Assembly (NCBI RefSeq): GCF_000754095.2
Contig: NZ_JQSG02000001.1
Coordinates: 605,140-669,139, forward strand
Reading direction: 5' to 3'
DNA: 64,000 nt
From: Acidihalobacter prosperus
GTDB taxonomy: Bacteria; Pseudomonadota; Gammaproteobacteria; DSM-5130; Acidihalobacteraceae
In this document: in pieces, positions 10,711 to 19,049 of the stretch
Layout of the letters: every line of letters starts with the position of its first letter
How positions within the stretch are numbered: position 1 is the stretch's first letter
Position numbers and translations under genes: made by a program
The notes under the pieces: model-generated
Databases searched by the model: none
Told to the model about the DNA's origin: nothing
What the model saw: only the letters and a program-made list of their open reading frames with translations

Positions 10711-11312
10711 GCCAAATGCTCGGCTTCGGCCACGGCATAGATGCCGGGCGCATTGCGCAGAAATTCGTGATAGTCGAGTCCGTAGCCGAACACGTAGCGG
10801 TCGGCCACCGCGAGGCCGGCGAAGTCGGCCTTGATGTCTCGAAACTTGCGATCATGCTGCTTGTCGACGAGCACGGCCGTGCCCACGCTCTGGGCACCCG
10901 CCGCGCGGCAGCTCTCGATGACCGCGTGCAGGGTGTGTCCTTCGTCGAGAATGTCGTCGATGACCAGGACATGGCGACCATCGAGCGGAATCTTGGGATG
11001 CACCCGCCATTGCACGTCGTGCCCCTGGGTGCCGCTTCGATAGCGTGTCGCATGCAGGTAATCGACCTGCAGGGGGAAGTTAAGACGGGTCAGCAGCTGG
11101 CCGGCAAACACGAATCCGCCCGTCATCACCACCAGCAGCAAGGGGTTCAGTGAGCCATAGGCCTGGCTCACCGAAGCCGCCAGCGCGTCGATCGCCCGCT
11201 CCACCTCCTCGGCGCTGTGCAGGCAGTCGGCTTCGCGCAAAACGCGGGCCGCGTCGTCGGGACCCGGCCCAACGGACGGCACGGTCCGTTCATCGGAGTG
11301 AGTGCCGCCCAT
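10707..11312 (-). CDS. hpt: Hypoxanthine-guanine phosphoribosyltransferase
   Basis: The enzyme converts hypoxanthine or guanine plus PRPP into IMP or GMP. The 201-residue protein contains the PRPP-binding signature VLVIDDILDEGHT and a flexible-loop region around YLHATRYRSGTQG. A strong AAGGAG lies six bases before the ATG at 11312. It is the middle gene of a dsrE-like/hpt/phosphorylase unit, with a 10-base gap upstream and an ATGA overlap downstream. Together with the phosphorylase it forms a short salvage route from methylthioinosine to IMP. Confidence 0.92.
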   Translation of the reverse strand: MGGTHSDERTVPSVGPGPDDAARVLREADCLHSAEEVERAIDALAASVSQAYGSLNPLLLVVMTGGFVFAGQLLTRLNFPLQVDYLHATRYRSGTQGHDVQWRVHPKIPLDGRHVLVIDDILDEGHTLHAVIESCRAAGAQSVGTAVLVDKQHDRKFRDIKADFAGLAVADRYVFGYGLDYHEFLRNAPGIYAVAEAEHLA

Positions 11313-11322
11313 CGTCGTCTCC

Positions 11323-11691
11323 TTAGTAGGTGAAGGTGACGGTGTCGTCGTCCATCGCCTCGCTGATCACGTAGGCGCCGCCGACGGTTTCCTCGATCTC
11401 CGGGATCAGGTCGTTGCCCCACAGATCCAGGGTCGGGGTGCAAACCTTGAAGGACACACCGGCCTCGTGAGCGTCCTTGATGAAATCGTAGACCGACTTC
11501 TCGCTGCCTTCCTGAACGAACAGCTTTTCCGCAACGCCGGTCTTGGCCAGCTCGCCGGCACGGGCGGTCAGGATCACTTCAACTTCGTATTCCATCGCCG
11601 CGGCCACCGTGGCCTGGAAGAAGGGCGCACCCAGCTCAGAGGGATTGGCGGGATCGGTGTTCACCATCACGATCAACAGCTTGTCAGCCAT
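11323..11691 (-). CDS. DsrE-family protein
   Basis: The 122-residue protein has the compact alpha/beta layout of DsrE/DsrF-like proteins: KLLIVMVNTDPANPSELGAP at the start, EVILTARAGELAKTGVAEKL in the middle, and a single Cys in FKVCTPTLDLWG. That Cys may be the sulfur-carrying residue known in related sulfurtransferases, but the exact subfamily cannot be told from sequence by eye. The ATG at 11691 has GGAG seven bases upstream; a longer frame to 11736 lacks such support. It leads the operon with hpt and the phosphorylase, although a functional link to purine salvage is not obvious. Confidence 0.8.
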   Translation of the reverse strand: MADKLLIVMVNTDPANPSELGAPFFQATVAAAMEYEVEVILTARAGELAKTGVAEKLFVQEGSEKSVYDFIKDAHEAGVSFKVCTPTLDLWGNDLIPEIEETVGGAYVISEAMDDDTVTFTY

Positions 11692-11725
11692 GGGATCACT
11701 CCATAGTGCATCGAAAGGAGGCGGC

Positions 11726-11731
11726 ATTATA
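11726..11731 (-). promoter_or_regulatory. Candidate -10 element of the dsrE-like/hpt operon
   Basis: The minus strand carries a perfect TATAAT about 35 bases before the start codon of the dsrE-like gene. The -35 position at 17-bp spacing (TGGCAA) matches the consensus poorly, so the call rests mainly on the -10 hexamer and its position. Confidence 0.4.
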
Positions 11732-11803
11732 GGCATGCGCCCTGGGCTTTGCCACCTTTAGCACTCACTAATATTTCGGGTCGTCAAGCAAACCGACGCG
11801 CAC

Positions 11804-12730
11804 TCAATCCCGAGGAGCATGCCCCAAGAGCGCATCGAGCTCTGCGCCATTGCGCTCCACCTCCTCGAGTCCGGCTCCGATGGCCTCTTCCGCGCGATGG
11901 AATTCCATCAGACCGATGTGCGCCAGCCTGGGCGCGAGCAGCACGTCCGGCGGGTCGCCCGCCATGCGGCTTCGGGTGATCCGCACCGACATGATGTTGA
12001 GGCTGCGGGCGACGACTTCGAGTATCGACGGCCATTCCACCTCCCGCTTGTCGCCTGAGCGCCGAACAAGCCGTGTCAACCAGCGCATCCATGGACTGGC
12101 GGTCAGCGCGCCCTCTTCCACCTGGGTTTCGAGCGGTGGCGGATCGGGCGCCTCAGGATCGGGAATTTCGTGCCGACGCAGCAGGTCGGAGTTCAGGTCC
12201 ACGGCGATGACTATATCGGCGCCCAGCGCACGGCACAGGGACACGGGCACCGGATTGACCAGGCCGCCGTCGACCAGCCAGCGTCCCTCGCGCTGAATCG
12301 GCGAAAACAGGCCTGGCAAGGCGATCGAGGCCCGGACAGCGGCGAGAATCGACCCTTCGCGCAGCCATACCTCGTTGCCGCTGGTCAGGTCGGTGGCAAT
12401 CGCCCCGTACGGCACTCGGCAGGTGGCGATCTCGTGCTCTGGAATCAGCGACTCAAGGGCATCCAGCAGGCGCGCGCCATCGATCAGGCCGCCATTGAAA
12501 CGGACATCGAGCAGGCTCACCATCTCCCGCCATGTCAATCGCTCCACCCATTCGCCGAAAGGATCGAGCATGCCGGTGACGTAGGCTGCGCCGACCAGCG
12601 CGCCGATGGAGGTTCCCGTCACCACGTCCGGCTCGATGCCACGCGCCTTGAGCGCACGGATGATGCCGATATGCGCCCAACCGCGTGCCGAACCGCTGCC
12701 CAGTGCGAGGCCGATGCGCGGGCGCTTCAC
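11804..12730 (-). CDS. Patatin-like phospholipase (RssA type)
   Basis: The 308-residue protein is a patatin-fold lipid hydrolase. It has the oxyanion motif GSGSARGWAHIG, the serine nucleophile in GTSIGALVGAAY and the catalytic Asp in VDGGLVNPVPV, giving the expected Ser-Asp dyad. The C-terminal ~110 residues lie outside the patatin core and carry a stretch resembling SLNIMSVRITRSRM found in RssA-like proteins. No signal peptide is seen, so it is probably cytoplasmic. The start is a GTG that overlaps the stop of the upstream channel gene in a GTGA. Its natural lipid substrate is unknown. Confidence 0.9.
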   Translation of the reverse strand: MKRPRIGLALGSGSARGWAHIGIIRALKARGIEPDVVTGTSIGALVGAAYVTGMLDPFGEWVERLTWREMVSLLDVRFNGGLIDGARLLDALESLIPEHEIATCRVPYGAIATDLTSGNEVWLREGSILAAVRASIALPGLFSPIQREGRWLVDGGLVNPVPVSLCRALGADIVIAVDLNSDLLRRHEIPDPEAPDPPPLETQVEEGALTASPWMRWLTRLVRRSGDKREVEWPSILEVVARSLNIMSVRITRSRMAGDPPDVLLAPRLAHIGLMEFHRAEEAIGAGLEEVERNGAELDALLGHAPRD

Positions 12731-13845
12731 GCTCCGCTCCCTACCGGTACACCAGCGGGTGCACTGGCGAGATGCAGCGTTCGGGTCGGGAATGCGATCT
12801 GCGCGCCATGCGTGTCCACGATGTCAGCAATTTTCAGCAAAACGTCCTGCTTGACGGCGAGATATTCCGCCCAGGCCGTGGTGCGCGTGAAGCAGTAGAC
12901 CATGAAATCGCAAGACGACTGATTGAAGGCGCTGAAATAGACCATCAGCGTCTGCGTGGTGTCGATATCGTCGCGTGCGCGCAGCATCGACTCGACCTCC
13001 GCCACGATCGGCCCCATTGCAGCAAGGTCGTCGTAGCGAATGCCGATGGTCTCATAAATGCGGCGGTGGCTCATGCGCGACGGATTGACCACGGCCATGC
13101 TGGCGAACATCGAATTCGGCACATACACGGGACGCTTGTCGAAACGCCTGATCCGCGTCAGCCGCCAGCCGATGTCTTCCACCGTGCCCTCGATGTCGCG
13201 ATCGGGCGAACTGATCCAGTCGCCGACCGCGAACGGACGATCGAGGTACAACATCAGGCCGCCGAAGAAATTCGCCAGGATGTCGCGCGCGGCAAAACCG
13301 ATGGCGATACCGCCGATGCCGCCGAACGCCAATACCCCGGAAACACTGAACCCAAGGCTTTGCAGGGCGATCAGTGCGCCGGTGATCAGCACCGACGCCC
13401 GCACCAGTCGGCCCATGGCCTTGACCGTGGTCAGATCGACCGGCTCGCCGCGTGCCTGCCGGTGTTCCACCAACCCCAGCTCTATTTCCTGTGCAAAGCG
13501 CACCACGAACCAGACCAGCGATCCGATCACGCCGACCGTACGCAGCGGATTGACGGCGGTAAACAATGTGGCGCCGGTATCGTGGAGAATGATATCGCCG
13601 GCGAAGCCGATGCCAATTACCCACACCAGCAGACGCAGCGGCCTCCTGGCTGCATTGACCAGCGCGTCATCCCAGATATTGCGGGTCTTGGCCGTCTGCC
13701 GACCCAGCCGGTCGAGCAGGCGTCCGACGAGCATGTTGGCCGTGACCGCCGCAAACACGACCAGAAACACCTGCAACACCCAACCTGCCATGTCGTGCCG
13801 TTGCATGAACGACGACGCCATTTGCACGATTTGATGCCAATCCAT
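12727..13845 (-). CDS. Small-conductance mechanosensitive channel (MscS family)
   Basis: The 372-residue protein has about five hydrophobic segments in the first 190 residues. The pore-lining TM3 region reads LAFGGIGGIAIGFAARDILANFFGGL, in parts, with the glycine/alanine pattern of MscS. It is followed by the cytoplasmic beta domain GDWISSPDRDIEGTVEDIGW and VYVPNSMFASMAVVN. Such channels release solutes upon hypo-osmotic shock. The protein is longer than E. coli MscS because of an extra N-terminal membrane region. The gene is coupled to the patatin gene downstream through a four-base overlap. Confidence 0.9.
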   Translation of the reverse strand: MDWHQIVQMASSFMQRHDMAGWVLQVFLVVFAAVTANMLVGRLLDRLGRQTAKTRNIWDDALVNAARRPLRLLVWVIGIGFAGDIILHDTGATLFTAVNPLRTVGVIGSLVWFVVRFAQEIELGLVEHRQARGEPVDLTTVKAMGRLVRASVLITGALIALQSLGFSVSGVLAFGGIGGIAIGFAARDILANFFGGLMLYLDRPFAVGDWISSPDRDIEGTVEDIGWRLTRIRRFDKRPVYVPNSMFASMAVVNPSRMSHRRIYETIGIRYDDLAAMGPIVAEVESMLRARDDIDTTQTLMVYFSAFNQSSCDFMVYCFTRTTAWAEYLAVKQDVLLKIADIVDTHGAQIAFPTRTLHLASAPAGVPVGSGA

Positions 13846-13875
13846 GCGACTCCCTTGCCCTTGGATCAGGACGAT

Positions 13876-14928
13876 TCAGACGTTGAGCTCTGCCGAGGAC
13901 GACGTCAACAGGGGCGACAGAACCGCGACGGCTGCCGACCATTCGGGTCGCGACCGCAGGCGAGACAACCCCATCGCTGAGCCCTGGCCGTGCATCCGAG
14001 CCAATCGAACCTGCGCTACCGGGTCGGGCTCGCGTGTCTCCAGCGCCTCAAGCATCTCGGCAGCGCCCTCGGGGTGATTGCAGACCAGCAGCATATCGCA
14101 GCCGGCCGAGAGCGCCGCCTCGGCACGTGCCGCATATCCACCGACGTGTTCGGCCCCGGCCATGCTGAGATCGTCGCTGAAAATCGCGCCCGAGAAGCTC
14201 AGGCGTTCGCGCAATACGGTTTGCAGCCAGAACCGAGAGAAGCCGGCCGGTAATGGATCAACCTGGCTGTATTGCACATGCGCGGGCATGATCCCGGCCA
14301 ACGTGCCATCCATTAGCTGCGCGAACGGTCGCAAGTCGTGCGCCTCGATTTCCTCGAACTCGCGCGCATCCACCGGCAGCGTGAGATGCGAATCCTCACG
14401 CACGCCGCCGTGCCCCGGAAAATGTTTGCCCACCGCCTGCATGCCGGCGCCGCGCATGCCGCGGACATAGGCCTGCGCCAGGGCGATCACGGCCGCCGGC
14501 TGACGGTGAAACGCCCGGTCGCCGATCACGCCGCTCAAGCCATGCGCCAGATCAAGCACCGGTGCGAAGCTGAAATCCACGCCTACGGCGCGCAATTCTG
14601 CCGCCATCAACCAACCGGCGCGCTCGGCAAGCTGCAGGCCCTGGTCGCGGTCCCGATCGTACACGCGGCCCAAAGCGGCGGCAGGCGGCAGGCGCGTGAA
14701 GCCGTCGCGGAAACGCTGCACACGCCCGCCTTCGTGATCCACCGCGATCAGCAGATGCGGATCGCGCAAGGCATGGATTTCGGCCGTCAGCTCACTCAGC
14801 TGGGCGACGTTTTCGAAGTTGCGGGTAAAGAGAATCACGCCGCCCGTACGCGGGTGCGTAAGACTCCGGCGCGCCTCAGCGGTCAACGTCGGACCGTCGA
14901 TATCGAGCATGACCGGGCCAAGCCCCAT
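13876..14928 (-). CDS. nagZ: Beta-N-acetylhexosaminidase (peptidoglycan recycling)
   Basis: NagZ is a cytoplasmic family 3 glycoside hydrolase that removes GlcNAc from anhydro-muropeptides during cell-wall recycling. The 350-residue protein starts MGLGPVMLDIDGPTLT and has GVILFTRNF, LLIAVDHEGGRVQRF and the signature KHFPGHGGVREDSH containing the catalytic histidine; FSDDLSMAGA supplies the nucleophile Asp. The ATG at 14928 is preceded by GAGGG at good spacing. Longer reading frames run into the tRNA-Leu gene and are not real. Confidence 0.95.
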   Translation of the reverse strand: MGLGPVMLDIDGPTLTAEARRSLTHPRTGGVILFTRNFENVAQLSELTAEIHALRDPHLLIAVDHEGGRVQRFRDGFTRLPPAAALGRVYDRDRDQGLQLAERAGWLMAAELRAVGVDFSFAPVLDLAHGLSGVIGDRAFHRQPAAVIALAQAYVRGMRGAGMQAVGKHFPGHGGVREDSHLTLPVDAREFEEIEAHDLRPFAQLMDGTLAGIMPAHVQYSQVDPLPAGFSRFWLQTVLRERLSFSGAIFSDDLSMAGAEHVGGYAARAEAALSAGCDMLLVCNHPEGAAEMLEALETREPDPVAQVRLARMHGQGSAMGLSRLRSRPEWSAAVAVLSPLLTSSSAELNV

Positions 14929-14976
14929 CCTAACGCCCTCGGAAAACGGATCGATGCGCCGCAAGCCCGACTGGGG

Positions 14977-15061
14977 TGGTGCCCGGAGCCGGACTCGAAC
15001 CGGCAAGGCCAAGGCCGGGGGATTTTAAGTCCCCTGCGTCTACCAGTTTCGCCATCCGGGC
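14977..15061 (-). tRNA. tRNA-Leu (anticodon TAA)
   Basis: The minus strand folds into a class II tRNA of 85 bases including the encoded CCA. The acceptor stem is GCCCGGA/TCCGGGC, the anticodon stem GGGGA/TCCCC encloses loop CTTAAAA (anticodon TAA), a variable arm follows, and the T arm has GGTTCGAGTCC. It is the last of three tRNA genes downstream of pgsA, at the position of E. coli leuZ, which has the same anticodon. Confidence 0.97.
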
Positions 15062-15084
15062 CGGCATATGCATGATTCAGGGAA

Positions 15085-15158
15085 TGGAGGCTGGGGTCGG
15101 AATCGAACCGGCGTACACGGCTTTGCAGGCCGCTGCATAACCACTCTGCCACCCAGCC
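15085..15158 (-). tRNA. tRNA-Cys (anticodon GCA)
   Basis: The minus strand gives a 74-base cloverleaf with acceptor stem GGCTGGG/CCCAGCC, encoded CCA, anticodon loop CTGCAAA reading GCA, and T loop GGTTCGATTCC. It stands at the position of E. coli cysT, between tRNA-Gly and tRNA-Leu. Confidence 0.97.
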
Positions 15159-15172
15159 TTGGGTTGCGCCGG

Positions 15173-15178
15173 ATGATA
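15173..15178 (-). promoter_or_regulatory. Candidate extended -10 of the tRNA-Cys/tRNA-Leu genes
   Basis: On the minus strand TGC precedes TATCAT, forming an extended -10, placed 14 bases before the mature 5' end of tRNA-Cys and just after the terminator that follows tRNA-Gly. The -35 region is poor. A separate promoter here would explain expression of the two downstream tRNAs despite the terminator. Confidence 0.4.
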
Positions 15179-15198
15179 GCATCATCGGCGCCGACACG

Positions 15199-15224
15199 AA
15201 AAACCCCGGCGATGCCGGGGTTTT
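15199..15224 (-). terminator. Rho-independent terminator after tRNA-Gly
   Basis: A perfect 7-bp stem CCCCGGC/GCCGGGG with a three-base loop is followed on the minus strand by TTTTT. On the plus strand it ends in TTTT, so it could work both ways. It separates tRNA-Gly from tRNA-Cys. Confidence 0.85.
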
Positions 15225-15233
15225 AAGAGAATC

Positions 15234-15309
<76 letters not shown>

Positions 15310-15320
15310 GAAGGGCGACA

Positions 15321-15349
15321 ATCCTATCGGCCCGGTATTTTTATGTCAA
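15321..15349 (-). promoter_or_regulatory. Sigma-70 promoter of tRNA-Gly
   Basis: On the minus strand a perfect TTGACA (15344-15349) and TAGGAT (15321-15326) are separated by exactly 17 bases. Transcription would start a few bases before the mature tRNA-Gly 5' end. The bases after the -10 are G+C-rich, as in growth-rate-regulated stable RNA promoters. Confidence 0.75.
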
Positions 15350-15372
15350 CCAGGTTTCGGAGACCTCGTCGA

Positions 15373-15410
15373 CCCCGCCACATAGCCTGTCCGGTCGTTC
15401 GGTGGCGGGG
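15373..15410. repeat. Inverted repeat between pgsA and tRNA-Gly
   Basis: A perfect 9-bp arm pair, CCCCGCCAC and GTGGCGGGG, is separated by 20 bases. There is no T-run on either side, so it is not a standard terminator. It may limit read-through from pgsA or form a processing site. Confidence 0.5.
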
Positions 15411-15485
15411 CCGCATTTATATGTCATTCGAATCAAGCCGTCAACGGTTTACGCGTATCGGATCGCGACGACCCGGCATTGACGC

Positions 15486-16031
15486 TCACGGCCTGAAGGC
15501 CGCCGTCAGGTATTTGATCATCGAGATCAACGTGAAAAAGGCCGCGACATACAATAGCACCAGGCCGAGCTGACGAATGTCGATACCGAAGAGCGGCCAC
15601 TGGTAAAGCAGCAGCACCAAGGCCCCCATCTGAGTGGCGGTTTTCAATTTGCCAACGAAGGCGACCGCGACCTTGCGGCGCTCACCGACCTCCGCCATCC
15701 ACTCACGCAATGCCGATACGGTGATTTCGCGCCCGATGATAACGATCGCCGGAATGGTCAGCCAGGGCGATGCATATTGCTCCACCAACATCACCAGTGC
15801 CGCGGTCACCATCAATTTGTCTGCAACCGGGTCCAGAAACGCGCCGAAGCGAGAAGTCTGATTCCAGCGACGCGCGAGGTAGCCATCAGCCCAGTCCGTG
15901 ATGCCCGCGAGCGTGAATATCAGCGCGCTCACGGGCGGCGCCCAATGCCATGGCAGATAGAACACCAGAATGAATACCGGGATCAACGCAATCCGCAGCA
16001 GTGTAAGCATGATGGGAATGTTGAAGATCAT
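15486..16031 (-). CDS. pgsA: CDP-diacylglycerol--glycerol-3-phosphate 3-phosphatidyltransferase
   Basis: PgsA makes phosphatidylglycerol phosphate, the committed step to PG and cardiolipin, in the inner membrane. The 181-residue protein has about four to five membrane segments and the CDP-alcohol phosphotransferase signature, visible as DWADGYLARRW followed by GAFLDPVADK, with the metal-binding aspartates in place. The start MIFNIPIMLTLLRI is typical of the family. Its ATG overlaps the uvrC stop by four bases, so it is coupled to uvrC. Confidence 0.96.
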   Translation of the reverse strand: MIFNIPIMLTLLRIALIPVFILVFYLPWHWAPPVSALIFTLAGITDWADGYLARRWNQTSRFGAFLDPVADKLMVTAALVMLVEQYASPWLTIPAIVIIGREITVSALREWMAEVGERRKVAVAFVGKLKTATQMGALVLLLYQWPLFGIDIRQLGLVLLYVAAFFTLISMIKYLTAAFRP

Positions 16032-17866
16032 CCAGTATCGCCATGAAAATGTTCATATATCTGCTCGGCCAGGTGCAGACTGATGCCTGGCACCTTGGCC
16101 AGTTCCTCGACCCCCGCTCGCTCGATGCCACGCATGCCGCCAAAATGCATCAATAGCTGTTGACGGCGTTTGACTCCCAGGCCGGGGATCGACTGCAGGG
16201 GTGAAGTGGTGCGGGCCTTGGCGCGCCGCTGGCGGTGACCGCTGATGGCGAACCGATGCGCTTCGTCGCGGATCTGTTGCACGAGATGCAGTGCCAGGTG
16301 GTGCGAAGGCAGTCTAACGGGCGCGCCATGACGACTCAAGGTGAGCGTGTCGAGCTCGGGGCGGCGGCCTTCCCCCTTGGTCACGCCGACGATCGCCGTG
16401 TCGGCAACCTGGAGTTCCTCAAGCACGCGCTCGGCTTCGTGTACCTGACCTCTTCCGCCATCGATCAGCAGCACGTCGGGCATCGCCCCGTCGCTCGATT
16501 TGAGGCGGGAGTAGCGACGTGTGAGCGCCTGACGCATTGCGGCATAATCGTCGCCCGGCGTAATCCCCTCGATGTTGAAGCGGCGATAATCCGACTTGAT
16601 CGGACCTTCCAGGCCGAATACCACGCACGAAGCGACGGCGGCCTCTCCACGCGTATGACTGATATCGAAACATTCGATGCGCGCGGGTGGCTGATCCAAC
16701 GCCAACACCGACTGGAGCGCTTCCAGACGCTTGGAAACGTTGGCGCGCCCCGCCTGTCGCGCGAGCAATGCCTGCTCGGCATTCTGCGCCGCCAACCCAA
16801 GCCAACGTGCCCGCTGCCCACGCACGGCGCCAGTGATGCTGACGCGTCGCGATGTCTGCGCGGAAAGCACCTCGGCCAGTACAGCCGGGTCCTCCGGTGA
16901 CGGTGCAGCAATGATCTCCGACGGCGTCTCGCGGTCCAGGTAATACTGCTCCAGAAAACCCTGCATCGCTTCGGCGGCCTCCATATCGGCCGGGATTTTC
17001 GGATACAGCGCCTTGTTGCCCAGATTGCGGCCTCCTCTTATGCAGAACACCTGAACGCAGGCATGTTCGCCTGCACGTGCGAGCGCGACCAGGTCGACGT
17101 CTCCACCTTTCTCCGAACTGACGTACTGGCGTTCGCTGATCTGCCTAAGCGTATCGATCTGGTCGCGGTAGCGCGCCGCCCGCTCGAATGCCAACTCGGC
17201 GGAAGCGCGCGTCATTTCACCGACCAGCTCCTCGATCAACTCGCCTGAATGGCCTTCGAGAAAGCGCACGGCCCGGTTGATGTCCGACTGGTAGTCAACC
17301 GGGGCGACATAGCCGACACAGGGCGCGGTACACCGCTTGATCTGGTACTGAAGACATGGACGCGTACGATTGGCGAAAAAGCTGTCTTCGCACTGCCTGA
17401 CGCGAAACAGGCGCTGTAGCGTGCCCAATGTCTCCCGGACGGCCTGCGCGGAGGGATAAGGCCCGAAGTAACGGCCCGGTGCTTTTTTGGGGCCGCGGTG
17501 AAAACCGATCCGCGGATAATCTTCATCCTTGGATACGAAGATATAGGGGTAACTCTTGTCGTCGCGAAGCAATACGTTGTAGCGAGGCCGATGCGCCTTG
17601 ATGAGATTGTTTTCGAGCAGGAGCGCTTCGGCCTCGGTGTGGGTGACCGTGACCTCCATGCTCTGTATTTGTGCGACCATCGCACGGATACGGGGGCTGG
17701 CCACGCGCCCGCGGAAATAGCTGGAAACGCGCTTCTTGAGATCCTTGGCCTTGCCGACATAGAGCAATTGCTGGTCGGCCCCCATCATGCGATAGACGCC
17801 CGGCCGGTGGGTCAGGCTCTTGAGGAAGCGGGCGGCGTCGAAAACCGGCTGATCAGGCTTGTCCAT
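16028..17866 (-). CDS. uvrC: Excinuclease ABC subunit C
   Basis: UvrC makes both incisions around DNA lesions bound by UvrAB. The 612-residue protein has an N-terminal GIY-YIG domain (GVYRMMGADQQLLYVGKAKD), a central Cys-rich and UVR region, an RNase H-like nuclease domain starting ECFDISHTRGEAAVASCV, and C-terminal helix-hairpin-helix motifs (LQSIPGLGVKRRQQLL). I chose the ATG at 17866 (MDKPDQPVF); it overlaps the upstream glycosylase gene by 14 bases. Another ATG at 17899 would overlap more and add residues that do not resemble the family. Confidence 0.96.
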   Translation of the reverse strand: MDKPDQPVFDAARFLKSLTHRPGVYRMMGADQQLLYVGKAKDLKKRVSSYFRGRVASPRIRAMVAQIQSMEVTVTHTEAEALLLENNLIKAHRPRYNVLLRDDKSYPYIFVSKDEDYPRIGFHRGPKKAPGRYFGPYPSAQAVRETLGTLQRLFRVRQCEDSFFANRTRPCLQYQIKRCTAPCVGYVAPVDYQSDINRAVRFLEGHSGELIEELVGEMTRASAELAFERAARYRDQIDTLRQISERQYVSSEKGGDVDLVALARAGEHACVQVFCIRGGRNLGNKALYPKIPADMEAAEAMQGFLEQYYLDRETPSEIIAAPSPEDPAVLAEVLSAQTSRRVSITGAVRGQRARWLGLAAQNAEQALLARQAGRANVSKRLEALQSVLALDQPPARIECFDISHTRGEAAVASCVVFGLEGPIKSDYRRFNIEGITPGDDYAAMRQALTRRYSRLKSSDGAMPDVLLIDGGRGQVHEAERVLEELQVADTAIVGVTKGEGRRPELDTLTLSRHGAPVRLPSHHLALHLVQQIRDEAHRFAISGHRQRRAKARTTSPLQSIPGLGVKRRQQLLMHFGGMRGIERAGVEELAKVPGISLHLAEQIYEHFHGDTG

Positions 17867-18497
17867 CGAGGTAGTCGCGCGCCCGCTGCACGACGGCATC
17901 GAACATCGATTCGGTCAAACGTCGCGTCTGCGTGTTGTAGCGGCTGCAATGGTAGGAGGCGAGCAAGTGCCGGTCGTCAGGCAGGTCGTATTCCGCAGCG
18001 TGGGCAAACGGGTATTCCGCCTGCCTCAATCCGAGCGCACGGATCGTGGCCTTGTGCGCTACGCCACCCAACACCAGTATCAGCGCTCGCGGAGGCAGCG
18101 CCTGCAGCTCCGCAGCAAGATAGGCATTGCAGGTCGCAACCTCCCCGCCCGTGGGTTTGTTTTCGGGCGGCAGGCACTTGACCGCATTAGTAATGCGGCA
18201 ATCTTGCAAGATCAGGCCATCATCCGGTCCAGTGACCTCGGCCATATTCGAAAAGCCATGCCGATGCAGGCAGCGGTAAAGGAGTATGCCCGCATAGTCT
18301 CCGGTGAAGGGACGCCCGCTGGCATTGGCGCCATGCATGCCGGGGGCCAGACCAACTACAAGCAGGCGGGCTCGCCGCGCACCAAAGGGAGCGACCGGCG
18401 CGCAATGGTAGGCGGGGTGTTTGCGTTTGACCGTATCGAGGAACCCGGTCAGACGCTCACAGCGCCTGCATGCCGCATCGAAATCCTGCGTGCTCAC
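17853..18497 (-). CDS. Uracil-DNA glycosylase, family 5-like (UDGb)
   Basis: The 214-residue protein has the motif GLAPGMHGANASGRPFTGD and a second active-site segment YHCSRYNTQTRRLT, which resemble the iron-sulfur family 5 (UDGb) enzymes. An early CRRC and later Cys residues could bind the cluster. Such enzymes remove uracil and some deaminated purines from DNA. The start is a GTG within a GTGA overlap with the CYTH gene. The gene lies directly upstream of uvrC, giving a base-excision enzyme and a nucleotide-excision enzyme in one unit. Assignment to family 5 rather than 4 is by motif only. Confidence 0.8.
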   Translation of the reverse strand: MSTQDFDAACRRCERLTGFLDTVKRKHPAYHCAPVAPFGARRARLLVVGLAPGMHGANASGRPFTGDYAGILLYRCLHRHGFSNMAEVTGPDDGLILQDCRITNAVKCLPPENKPTGGEVATCNAYLAAELQALPPRALILVLGGVAHKATIRALGLRQAEYPFAHAAEYDLPDDRHLLASYHCSRYNTQTRRLTESMFDAVVQRARDYLDGQA

Positions 18498-18985
18498 GGG
18501 CAGCTGCCCCGGGACGCCCCCCAGGCCTTGAAGGGGTGAGCGACCAGGCTGACGTTGTAGTAACGGACGTCATCGGATACTTCCGTGCCCAGCCATGGCG
18601 GCCGAGCAAACGACTCGTCTTCCGACGCCAGCTCGATTTCGGCCACGATCAGGCCCTCATTGTCGCCCTCGAAGACATCGATTTCCCAGTGGTGACCGGC
18701 ATGTTCGACGATATGGCGAGTCTTCTCTATCAAGGGCTTCCGGCAAAGTCGATCGAGCATTTCATGTGCGTCATCGAGCGGGATCGGGTACTCGTATTCC
18801 AGGCGAGAGACGCCCAGCGTAGCCCCTTTGATGTTGAGGTATGCCGCACTATCGGACACCCGAACCCGCACCGAACTGGTTTCGGCCGGCCCGAGATAGC
18901 CCTGCCGGTAGCGGATGCTGCGCGACGCCTGATGCCGCCAGGCATCGGAAGTCACCAGGAATTTGCGCTCTATTTCGGTAGGCAT
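18494..18985 (-). CDS. CYTH-domain protein (triphosphate tunnel metalloenzyme)
   Basis: The 163-residue protein begins with the hallmark EIERKFLV (E4, E6, K8) and carries further tunnel residues such as RVRV, LNIKG, YEYPIP, EKTRH and WEIDVFEG, ending with IVAEIELASE. It is a complete stand-alone CYTH domain. Relatives hydrolyse inorganic tripolyphosphate or other triphosphates; a few are adenylate cyclases. The substrate cannot be read from the sequence. It is the first gene of the probable CYTH-UDG-uvrC-pgsA unit. Confidence 0.88.
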   Translation of the reverse strand: MPTEIERKFLVTSDAWRHQASRSIRYRQGYLGPAETSSVRVRVSDSAAYLNIKGATLGVSRLEYEYPIPLDDAHEMLDRLCRKPLIEKTRHIVEHAGHHWEIDVFEGDNEGLIVAEIELASEDESFARPPWLGTEVSDDVRYYNVSLVAHPFKAWGASRGSCP

Positions 18986-19049
18986 CGATTCTCCCTCGGA
19001 CCCACGGCACGCACGCGCGCCGAAGGTGGCAGCGCGTATCGCAGCGGCT

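Noticed and set aside
14929-15012. An N-terminal extension of NagZ reaching into the tRNA-Leu gene
   Set aside because: The extra residues come from the tRNA sequence, and the ATG at 14928 has a good ribosome-binding site and matches family starts.
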